A DNA stretch of 64,000 nucleotides from Mytilus galloprovincialis. Taxonomy: Eukaryota > Mollusca > Bivalvia > Mytilida > Mytilidae. This document shows, piece after piece, positions 1 to 8,893 of this stretch. The stretch lies in the NCBI RefSeq assembly GCF_965363235.1, contig NC_134846.1, positions 4,655,001 through 4,719,000 on the forward strand. Direction: 5' to 3'. The notes under the pieces are model-generated. The model had not been told where the DNA came from, did no database searches, and was given only the letters and a program-made list of their open reading frames with translations. Position numbers and translations under genes: made by a program. Numbering within the stretch: position 1 is the stretch's first letter; the number at the start of each line of letters is the position of its first letter.

Positions 1-403
1 GTTTGTTTATGTGTTAGTGTTACAAATTTGTTTTTTGTTCTATTTTTTTTTATAAAAATAAGGCGGTTAGTTTGCTCTGAATTGTTTTACATTGTCATTT
101 CGTGCCTTTTATAGCTGACTATGCAGTATGGGCTTGGCTCATTGTTGAAGGCCATATAGTCACCTATATATATAATTGTTAATTTCTGTGTCAAGTTTGT
201 CTCATGGAGAGTTGTCTCATTGGCAATCATACCATATCTTCTTTTTTATATCTATGAGTTTCATGTGATTATGGTTTATCTTTCAACTTAACCTAATTAG
301 TGAACCAGTTTTACAGTTTTTCAAGTTTATAAACCATATTCTGTTTAAAAAAATAATTTGATGAATGTTTTTATATTACTTTATTTAAATAAATTATTAG
401 TAC
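1..403. other. Intron of the Mutator-like gene running off the left edge
   Basis: Begins at the donor after exon 5 and contains one copy of the main dispersed repeat (about 95-250). No further exon was recognised. Confidence 0.6.
95..252 (+). repeat. Dispersed repeat family A, copy 1
   Basis: Carries the family landmarks in order: 'tatagctgactatgcagtatgg', 'ttgaaggcc', 'gagttgtctcattggcaatc' and 'accatatcttctt'. The family recurs at least 17 times in the window. Confidence 0.8.
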
Positions 404-1185
404 CTGTGCAACATATATGTAGCCTTCATTTTTTTGACAAACAGCAGCAGACAATCTGTGAGCTAAACTTCCACTCTCACTGTAATGCTTGTCTTTAGGG
501 GCCTTTGATCGAACAGTGTTGTTAAAGCTTTCATTAGGATTACTGGAATCTAGTTCGCTCATCTTTCCCGGGTCAAGGTCTGTAAACACTTTTAAAAGAT
601 CTTTTTTCAAGTTTTCATCTTTGAGATCTGCACCCCATGGTAGATTTCTATGCTTTGCTGTGGGTTTGTTTTTCATTTGGCACCAGTCTCCACATCCATC
701 ATGATTACCAAACTGGTGTAGCACTACAGATGGTAAACTGTTCTTTATTCTGTCTGAGTCACCTTTGTTTTGGGCTAACATGAAAGAAAAACTTTTAATG
801 AGAGCAGTAATTGTTTTTACAGACAGCTCTTTATATTTGCCTTTTATTTTGTGGAGCCTATTTGATATGTTCTTCTTTACATGATTGATGTCACTGACCT
901 TTTCCAAACATGAGTCGACTTCACATCTTGCCCGATTGAATGCTGTGCAATCGTCATCTCCTATTAGTGTAATTACCGGGGTATCTTTCTTTTTGGCGTC
1001 TTTTAGTATTTCCACAATCATGTCTGGTTCCATAGATTTGGCTGAGCCACACCAATTCTTACGACATTTATGTTTTGTTGGTAGCCGTTTTTTAAATTTT
1101 GCCACATCACATTTCCTGCATCTCTTATATCGAGCACTATAGCCAACAACCTTTCCTGTTTTTTTCCCAATCATGGAAGCTGTTC
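404..1185 (-). CDS. Mutator-like gene, exon 5 (catalytic core)
   Basis: Acceptor TTTTTTTGTAG|GA completes a Gly codon from exon 4. The exon encodes MIGKKTGKVVGYSARYKRC, RKCD, RKNWCGSAKSMEPD, IGDDDCTAFNRAR, the cysteine/histidine cluster HQFGNHDGCGDWC, and SNPNESFNNTVRSKAPKDKH. It ends EGYIYVAQ at a CAG|GTACTA donor (phase 0), so translation beyond base 404 in the genome is intronic. No stop interrupts about 260 codons, arguing against an old pseudogene. Confidence 0.87.
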
Positions 1186-4100
1186 CTACAAAAAAAGTTT
1201 TCCATTGAATATTTTTTTTAAATTACTGGATTTCATTAATTACGTGTTACACCCACTTTCATGTCAAAAGGAATCTAGCTCCTCATATATATTATTCACA
1301 TTATTGTACCCTTCATAAAAATAGTTGATACCAGGAGTATTTTTAATGTATTTTTATTCAAATTTATTTCATTTTTATAACCCTGTTCATTTTTATACAC
1401 ATATGTTTTTCTGCTGGTGGAAAATATTCTTTTTTACCTCTATGCCTTTTTCAATTTAGTTTTGCCAACAAACATAAACATATTTTACATACAATTTTCC
1501 TTACTTACAAAAAAACCAAAAGAGAAAAAAAAAAGAAGATGTGGTATGATTGCACATGAGACAACTCTCCACAAGAGCCCAAGATGACATAGAAATTAAC
1601 AATTATAGGTCACTGTACGGCCTTTAACAATGAGCAAAGCCAATACAGTATAGTCAACTGTTAAAGGCCCCTAAGTGACAAATAAATCAATATTGTCTGA
1701 TGAAGTATTCATTTTGTCCAAGAAACCCGTAAAAGGTAAACAAGATGGATAAAATCCAATTGTTATAATTTCTTTAGCCAAATTCTTTTGCAAACGATGA
1801 ATCTTTCATTGCAAACATTTTTTTTTCTTTTCCAAAATGTGTAAAAATGGAGGCTGCCAACGGAAACCCTGCTTCCAAGAATGATATATCTGTTCAATAT
1901 TTCTTAGTTTTAAGAATAAAATAAGTTTTTTTTTAGTTTTAGTATGACATGTAAACAGATCATAATACTTCCATCTTAAGATAGGTAAATAATAAAGATA
2001 TAGTTACCAGACAAACTATTGTAACACCTTCCTGAGCCCCTTCTCTGATAAGCTCCGTCTGCTGATGCTGTTATTCCAGTTACACTAATAGGGCCACACA
2101 CAGGATTAGTGTTATCTGTTGAAGCTATTCCACTACTGCTTGTTGCAGTTTCTGACCCACTAGCAATGGCATGAATTGCATCACTGTCATTATCGGCTTG
2201 TAAATTACCTGAAATGAAAAAAATGATTGACAAATTAAAAGATAAAAGCACTACATATGGACAGCAACCCTACAACAGGTCAGGCAATGTCTGATTCCCC
2301 TGAAAATTTAAGGGAATATAGATCTTGACCCCATGTCAAATATATACTACATGTAATTGCTTTAGTTTCAGAGTTATAAGCCAAAATCTGCATTTCACCC
2401 CTATGATTTATTTATAGCAATGGCAGCCATGTTTTTTTTTACAAAAGAGAAAATAAAACACAAACCTTGTACTAAATAAGGATAATTAAGACTTAGTTTG
2501 GTGTTCATTGTTTCATAGCAGGTTTTTTGAAAGTTAACAAACTCAAATAATAGACAAATTACATGTGAACAAAGCCAGATCTAGCTAGCCTCTTGTTTAT
2601 CATATGAATAAAGTTCTATTTTTCTTTAAAGACTGACATATAAAAACTTATGTTGCGTTAATTATGATTTAAACTTCATTTCATGCTCATTCAAAATAGT
2701 GCTAATTTTCACACAACAAATCACATTCACATTAATATTCATGACATGTGTAGAGTGGTTCAATCCTTTGTAGATTGATATTCAATACTAGAAAATATCA
2801 GGCTTACACAAATCTGTCATTAAAGAGTCATCATTGATTTACTCACAAGATTTTGTTAGCAATCCCTCCTCAAACAAAGCATTGTCTACGGACTGTTGTG
2901 CTATATTTTCAAGAATAGGCCCAACCTCTTCACAACGTCTTCTTATCAGGCTTTCACTGACATTTGGCAAATTTAGTGATGTAAATAAATTATTAAGCTG
3001 TATTGGTCCTATTCCACTGTGGTACATACCTGTAATATTAATTTTCATTTAAAAAATTGCAGTATTTGTATGTGTCAATACATTTATGTACATATAGGAA
3101 TCTGATGTACAGTAGTTATCATGTGTTTATGTAATTTATACATGTTTCTCGTTACTCGTTTTTATATAGATTAGACCGTTGGCTCCAAGTTGAAGGCCGT
3201 ACATTGACCTATAATGATTTTCTTTTATAAATTGTTATTTGGATGGAGAGTTGTCTCATTGGCACTCACACCACATCTTCCTATATCTAACATATATATA
3301 TATTTTAAAACTAAAAATTTGAACAACAGTACTAATATAAGGTGACATACTGCAGCTGTGCTATATGAGCAGTCAAATTGCATCGACTATAATTCATCTG
3401 TGATAAACAGTCAGTGATCGTACATGTATATATCCCCTTGTATATGACGTAGACAATGGGTTTCTGTACAGTTTAATTGATGACGTCAATAAAATATACA
3501 GGTTGGCGGAAATTTTACGCCTTTGGCTTAAAAGTAAGAAATGATAGTTTCTACTCTAAATACATCAATTAGATCAGTTATAAGAGTTGCAGTTTATAGT
3601 GAAACAGCATACCTTGTTTCGAAATATAAATTTTATTTGTACTTGGCTGGAAAAAAACTTTTTCTCGCCACAGCCTCGCTTTCTATCTGCTTCTACATGT
3701 TGTAAGTCTTGTACAAATAACATTGATATTTCGAGACATCAAAAGATAATAACCAAAGGCTGCAAAATTTTCCTAAAATTACTAATTCCGGGGCAGCAGC
3801 CCAACAACAAGTTGCCCAAATGGTCTGAAAATTAAAGGGCAGATAGAACTTGACCTACATGTAATGAACAATTTCATTAGAAAAATAAGCCAAAAAACTG
3901 CATTTTACCCTATGTATTTTTAGCCATGGCTGCCATCTTGATTCATGGGGGGGGGGGGGGGGGTCATGGGACACATCTTTTTAACAAGATACCATAATGA
4001 TAAACGCAATGATCATGATGACTGTGGACAAGTTTGGTTACATTTTTCTTAGTATAGTTTCAGAGGAGAAGATTTTTGTAAAAACCATGATGGACGCAAA

Positions 4101-7100
4101 GTGATGAGAAAAGCTAACTTAGCCCTTTTTACTAATTTATATGTTTACTTAAAATCTTGCCTTGAGCTGATAGACAATTTAATTTTTATGTGGTGTTTTT
4201 TTCATTAACAATTAGCAATTTAATGATCAGTATATATCTGGACAACTGATCTGTCAAATTAATTGCTATTTTTTTTTAAAAGAAACAAAAGTATTTAATG
4301 ATTTCAATACACAAATAATATAAATATAAAAAGTCTGGTTAAACAGTTTTCTATATATGGAACAAGGAGACTATATCAGACCCTAAAAAAAGAATAGGTT
4401 TGTTTGCCCTAATGCTACATGTACCTTCCTTGAAAATACTACCTACTTAAAAATCTTTTATTGTCCTAATGTGAAAATATTTATTTTTATTCAGATAGAC
4501 ATGAAGACTTATAAACATTGATATTTAAATTTCTCATAGCCAAAAGAAAAAGAAAAGAAATAGCCTACCTACATTGTAGCAACAAATATACCCACTTTCT
4601 CGATGCATAGATTGGGTACTAAGGGTTTTGGCAAACCAAAATATTTCTAAGTGTGGCCTCATTCTGACACCAAATTTTCACTGATTTTGGATATATCCAC
4701 ATTGCGGCACATGATGTTAAAGGTTTTGTTATAAGAGTCAGGGTTCTCACTAGGAATTTTTCATGGTGAGTCCTGGGACTCATCACTTTTAGAAATGGTG
4801 AGTCCCAAAAGATTTTGATGAGTCCAGGATGCAATGTATTTTTTTTGTGTCATAAGATAATGAAATGTGACGAAATACAACTTATAAAACGATGCGTGTT
4901 GGGTTGGTAGTTTTTATTAAATCAATAAAAAAGATGACTTCTTAATAGTTATTGCTCAAAATTTATACATGTTACAGACTTCTTTCTGGGTCTATATCAT
5001 ATCCTTGATGTGGGGCCACATTGAAAAAAATGTTGGTTTGCCACAACCAGAGTTCCATAAAAAAAGATCAGGGCAATAGTCTGAGTATTTGGTGCATAGT
5101 ACAGAATAAATTTAAAATGTACATGTACAGAATATAAAAAAGAAGATGTGGTATGATTGCCAATGAGACAACTGTTCACAAGACAGTTTTTACAACTAAA
5201 GGTCACTGTACAGCCTTCAACAGTGAGCCAAAGCCCATTCAGCATAGTTACATGTAGCTTCAAAAGGCCCTGAAAGCTATATCATAATTATGTCAACAAA
5301 TTTAATCACAATCCCAATTCAGACAGTATCAAGCTGGAATATTGTGTCCAATATTGCCCCAATTGTCAGGGTTTGATAAGCGCTCAATGAAGCATTTTAT
5401 TCTACTGTGTAAAGTACCTTTTCACTGGATGATGTAAGATTTTGGTTCTGTAAATTTGATTTTGTATTTTTTACATTCTTGCCCGACAGAAAAAAACCAA
5501 CCAAAAGCAATAAACTAAAGTAACGATGATAGTCCGTTGGAAGGGGACGAAAATTGGCTGACCCGTGTTAAGAGAGAGTCATATCTCTTGCACGGAAGCA
5601 GGACAAGTCGCCCCACTGGCAAGTCGCCCCACACCTAATCGCCCCACTTTTTCACCAACTCGCCCCACTTTAAAAAAATACCGCCCAAACCTGGATTACC
5701 AAATCGCCCCACTTTTTAAAAAATCGTCCCACATGTGAAATTGGTTTAATCATGTTAAATATTTATTTTAACTCTATTCATACTTGTACTATTCATAAGT
5801 GGAAATATTAATACTCACTTCTTACTGCTATATTAAAAAAAGGGAATAATATAAGAAGTTTCTATAAGGTTTTCAAGGGGATAGCATCTTTTTCCATAAG
5901 TGGGGCGAGTTGGCAGGAGTAATATTCATGGAATTTAACTTATATACAATGGGATAACATCTTTTTCTACAAGTGGGGCGAGTTGGCAGGAGTAATATTC
6001 ACGGAATTTAACTTATATACAACGGGATAACATCTTTTTCCATAAGTGGGGCGAGTTGGCAGGAGTAATATTCACGGAATTTAACTTATATACAACGGGA
6101 TAACATCTTTTTCCATAAGTGGGGCGAGTTGGCAGGAGTAATATTCACGGAATTTAACTTATATACAACGGGATAACATCTTTTTCCATAAGTGGGGCGA
6201 GTTGGCATTACTACATTCATCCTGGTTAATAATATAATATAAATCTAGATTATTATCATTTTCTTTTAAGTGGGGCGAGTTGGCAGGAGTAATATTCACG
6301 GAATAACATCTTTTTCCATAAGTGGGGCGAGTTGGCATTACTACATTCATCCTGGTTAATAATATATTAATCTAGATATTATCGTTTTCCATAAGTGGGG
6401 CCAATTCGCAGGAGTAATATTCACGGAATTTAACTTATATACAACGGGATAACATCTTTTTCCATAAGTGGGGCGAGTTGGCTTTACTAAATTCATCCTG
6501 GTTAATAATATATTAATAATATATTAATCTAGATTTTATCGTTTTCCATTCAGTGGGGCAAGTTTTCAGGAGTAATATTAACGGGATTTAACACATTTCA
6601 CAAGTGGGGCGATTTTTTAAAAAGTGGGGCGATTTGGTAATCCAGGTTGGGGCGTTTTTTTTTTTAAAGTGGGGCGAGTTGGTGAAAAAGTGGGGCGATT
6701 AGGAGTGGGGCGACTTGCCAGTGGGGCGACTTGTCATGGATTCCTCTTGCACGTTAAAGACACCCTTGTAGATTTCGAAAAAGAGTAGGCTAATGCTACT
6801 ACAAGGCAGCACTCGCAAGACATCATAATTATTTGCAGTCCAGGAATTGGTACTAGGTAAACATGCTACATGTGAATATAAAGTATAAATATACAGGGTG
6901 TGCAGATATTATTTTTGCACTTACCAGTTGCAAGTTTGGTGTTGACATCAAATATCCTTGGCCCATGGGATGCATTGTGGGTTTTGCCCATGGCAACACG
7001 TACAAAGTCATTACAGTTATAACAACGAACAATCAGGTGACCACATAAACCAGCAGGCAAAATTCCAATTCCATCTTTTAACTTCAATGTAATGTCACAT

Positions 7101-8434
7101 CTGGAACATCTCATATTATCAAAAAAGGTTTGAATGTCAATCACATGTCTGGTATAACCTATAATTTTGGCTTTAATTTTCCAGAAAAATAGAACTCATT
7201 GATCTCATCAAACGATGCAGAGGATTGATACGTGTGATCATGTTGGAAAGAACCTGGTGTAAAAGATGTATCAAAATCGGGCGTAAAAGTATCGTCTTGG
7301 TACCTGTTTTGACGCGGACCAGAAATGACGCACCAATTTAGTTTTGGGTTTTATATTTCTAAACAAAAGATGTGACGTCATCGATAATTACTATTCATAA
7401 CATGATGGTGAAGGTCATATGACTACAACATAGATGCCTCAAACTCTGTCCAGAAATGTTATTATTGCTTGAATTAGTAAAGATAATGCAATTTCTGCCA
7501 TTTTATTAAGGTCAAAAACAGTCTACCCTTCCCAGAATGATTATCAGTCCTAAATCCACTTTGGCCGGCAAAAGTATGTATGCACATGCTGCCCCAGTTT
7601 GTGTTTTTCAAATCATATGACTGTCATGTGACATGGTTTTACATTTAAGCGGGAATCACTGTAGAACAAATGATCGTCGCTTATATAATTTTCTATTGTT
7701 TATCGATTTTTTTCATTCATTGTACGAAGTATACATTGATAAATGTTTTAATGTCAATGTTGTTTTATGAATGCAATTACTTCTTATTTTCAAGTATATG
7801 GAATATATATGTCACTTTGATAAATTTTGAACAATTTTATATAAAATTTGAAATAAAATATAGGTTACAATTAAATTAATGAAAAAAATTGTGTTGCTAT
7901 CAACATGATCATAAAAGTGACTGTAAATGTCAAAATGTGTTATTAAAATTAAATTTGTTGAATAGTGTTAACTTTAAATTATCCGGATTGAAGCAATTTT
8001 TCGAACATCAGGTACACTGCAAGTGGTTTTTACTGGTTTGTTTATAGTGCGTCATTACTGGTACCCATCATAAGTTGACAGTCCGTTTGTAATGTTAGCA
8101 AACATGATTTTTATTGCTTTTACTGTTTCAAAAATCAACTGTTTAATGATTGAAATACATTAACAAGTGATCAATCTTTCATTCTATTCCGTGTTTCTTT
8201 TTCTTTTAAATGGTAGATTAAATGCAGAGACAAACACAACGTTAGGTGCGTCATTACTGGTTCCTCGGGGATAGTATCAAAATCGGGTGTAAAAGTAGTA
8301 ACAAAATCGAGTGTAGATGGTGTATCAAAATCAGTTGTGGATAAATCGGGTCTAGATATGTTGTCTAATCTGTTGTTGTAAGTCTCTGCCTGACAGTTTT
8401 TCAAAAACCGACCGTTCTTCTTTCTGCTAGGCAT
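404..8434 (-). CDS. Mutator-like transposase-domain gene, 3' end outside window
   Basis: Split gene read on the minus strand with exons at about 8434-8258, 7158-6925, 3029-2847, 2208-2008 and 1185-404. From 7158 leftwards every junction is GT-AG and the phases agree, giving one open frame. Family features in order: start MPSRKKNGRF; a CxxC...CxxC zinc-ribbon-like segment (CSRC, CYNC); the SADGAYQRRGSGRCYNSLSG block, whose Asp is the likely first catalytic acid; KSMEPD; IGDDDC; FGNHDGCGDWC; and NESFNNTV. These match the Mutator-like transposase domain proteins widespread in bivalves and cnidarians. The last exon stops at a CAG|GTACTA donor, so more coding sequence lies left of the window. The exon 1-exon 2 junction is not resolved: exon 1 ends in phase 0 while exon 2 needs phase 1. 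It could be a live transposase, a domesticated gene or a recent remnant. Confidence 0.82.
1533..1680 (-). repeat. Dispersed repeat family A, copy 2
   Basis: Reverse-strand copy (aagaagatgtggtatgattg...gagacaactctcca...gtcactgtacggcct...) in intron 4 of the Mutator-like gene. Confidence 0.8.
2008..2208 (-). CDS. Mutator-like gene, exon 4 (first catalytic Asp region)
   Basis: Acceptor TTTCATTTCAG and donor CTG|GTAACT, phase 1 at both ends. A Ser/Thr-rich linker leads into VTGITASADGAYQRRGSGR and YNSLSG. Established family pattern: 'D-G-x-W/Y-Q-K/R-RGSGR-x-YNS', with the Asp likely catalytic. Confidence 0.85.
2209..2846 (-). other. Intron 3 of the Mutator-like gene
   Basis: 638 bp of AT-rich sequence between confirmed splice sites; nothing else recognised. 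Confidence 0.6.
2847..3029 (-). CDS. Mutator-like gene, exon 3
   Basis: Encodes MYHSGIGPIQLNNLFTSLNL and continues to LLTKS; flanked by TTACAG|GT and T|GTGAGT sites, phase 1 at both ends. The 'H/MxxGxGxxxxNNxxxxLNxP' pattern is the family signature preceding the catalytic core. Confidence 0.83.
3125..3295 (+). repeat. Dispersed repeat family A, copy 3
   Basis: Contains 'ttagaccgttggctccaagttg', 'gaaggccgtacattgacc', 'gatggagagttgtctcattgg' and 'caccacatcttcctatatct'. Confidence 0.8.
3945..3962 (+). repeat. Poly-G mononucleotide run
   Basis: About 18 consecutive G residues. G-quadruplex-prone and likely length-variable or mis-sized in assembly. Confidence 0.85.
5135..5275 (-). repeat. Dispersed repeat family A, copy 4
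   Basis: Reverse-strand copy starting 'aaaagaagatgtggtatgat' and continuing through 'ggtcactgtacagccttcaa'. Confidence 0.8.
5595..5750 (+). repeat. Left terminal inverted repeat of the foldback element
   Basis: Pairs with 6595-6743 over about 150 bp, including the spacers between the repeated CGCCCCAC words ('ctttttcaccaactcgcccc', 'aacctggattaccaaatcgc'). Confidence 0.88.
5880..6500 (+). repeat. 73-bp internal tandem repeats of the foldback element
   Basis: Units read 'ggataacatctttttccata|agtggggcgagttggcagga|gtaatattcacggaattta...'; spacing between successive 'ataacatc' is 73 bp (6027 to 6100). Later units alternate with a variant ending 'tactacattcatcctggtta'. Confidence 0.88.
6595..6743 (-). 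repeat. Right terminal inverted repeat of the foldback element
   Basis: Reverse complement of 5595-5750, ending 'gtggggcgacttgtcatgga' just before the right-hand CTCTTGCACG duplication. Confidence 0.88.
6925..7158 (-). CDS. Mutator-like gene, exon 2 (zinc-ribbon-like segment)
   Basis: Encodes TRHVIDIQTFFDNMRCSRCD, then LIVRCYNCN and KTHNASHGPRIFDVNTKLAT, the conserved N-terminal block of the family. The donor ACTG|GTAAGT is strong and leaves phase 1, matching exon 3. The proposed acceptor at 7159-7160 has no pyrimidine tract. Upstream at 7300-7180 another frame encodes DTFTPDFDTSFTPG...INEFYFSGKLKPK, echoing exon 1 repeats, and would join exon 2 only through a one-base shift near the AAAA run at 7177-7180. 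The exon may therefore be longer, with an indel or sequencing error. Confidence 0.75.
7316..8065. mobile_element. Possible small TIR-bounded insertion in intron 1 of the Mutator-like gene
   Basis: The ends 7316-7333 (GGACCAGAAATGACGCAC) and 8047-8065 (complement GGTACCAGTAATGACGCAC) are inverted copies of one motif. A third copy lies at 8246-8264, exactly over the exon 1 donor. No clean target duplication was found, so boundaries are uncertain. Interior is AT-rich. Confidence 0.4.
8258..8434 (-). CDS. Mutator-like gene, putative exon 1
   Basis: Fifty-nine codons beginning MPSRKKNGRF, a start typical of this family, followed by a low-complexity stretch with repeated DFDT/TPDFDT units. The proposed donor CCA|GTAATG lies inside a short repeated motif (GTAATGACGCAC) that recurs at 8047-8065 and, inverted, at 7316-7333. 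The donor leaves phase 0 whereas the next certain exon needs phase 1, so the exact end is uncertain. Confidence 0.6.
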
Positions 8435-8718
8435 GTCGTCTGATATTGTTTACATTGCCGTAAATGGCGCGAAACTATGTCGTAAACAATAATAACAGTA
8501 TAAATTTAAATAAAATATAAACTACGATCAAAAATTGATTTATTTTATCATTTTAGTTCCTAAAATAATCAGAAAAGGTATTGTTTATATTTATTTTATG
8601 TGTTATGTTATAACCGTTAAACCAACTACCGAAAAATGCCTGAGTTGCGCAATATTCAAAAACGCGTTCTAGATCGGGCCTCGTTAAAGCATATTTCTCA
8701 GACACGTTCGAATCGAAA
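8435..8718. promoter_or_regulatory. Divergent intergenic spacer between the Mutator-like and FReD genes
   Basis: 284 bp between two opposed putative ATG codons. It includes GGCGCGAAA at 8466-8474, a textbook E2F-type word, and an AT-rich middle. A candidate acceptor (atatttctcag, AG at 8700-8701) just upstream of the FReD ATG means the true FReD 5' end could lie further upstream, in which case this is not a simple bidirectional promoter. Confidence 0.4.
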
Positions 8719-8893
8719 ATGTCGTATTTGGTTCAATTGACGTTAGAAGACGTTCTACTGTCATTAAAAATAAACGAAGATGTGAAACAATACATTGAAA
8801 GTATAAAGGGAAATTTAACAATGAACATTGAAAAGGAAATTAAAAACTATTTTGATGATGTGAAACAGAACTTGACAGCTTCTATTTCTGAAG
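8719..8893 (+). CDS. FReD gene, first recognised exon
   Basis: Encodes [20 protein letters not shown] through ASISE plus one base; donor GAAG|GTATGT, phase 1. Amphipathic, Lys/Glu-rich, with NLT sequons at residues 32 and 51. The frame is open for about 29 codons upstream of the ATG, back to a TGA, and a candidate phase 1 acceptor sits at 8700-8701. Confidence 0.75.

Larger units (their letters stand above)
5595..6743. mobile_element. Foldback/MULE-like non-autonomous DNA transposon
   Basis: 1,149 bp bounded by near-identical terminal inverted repeats of about 150 bp (5595-5750 and 6595-6743). Each repeat carries about six copies of the word TCGCCCCAC or its complement. The interior holds 73-bp tandem repeats with the same word. 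A perfect 10-bp direct duplication, CTCTTGCACG, flanks the element (5585-5594 and 6744-6753), the expected footprint of transposition. TSD length of 9-11 bp is typical of Mutator-like elements (established); assignment to that superfamily is inference. No transposase frame is present. Confidence 0.88.
3030..6924 (-). other. Intron 2 of the Mutator-like gene
   Basis: Long intron holding two family A repeats, an 18-nt poly-G run near 3945-3962 and a foldback transposon (5595-6743). The rest is AT-rich without recognisable coding sequence. Confidence 0.6.

Noticed and set aside
885..1142. Plus-strand ORFs at 489-704 and 885-1142
   Set aside because: Shadows of the Mutator-like exon on the opposite strand, which has clear family motifs and splice sites.
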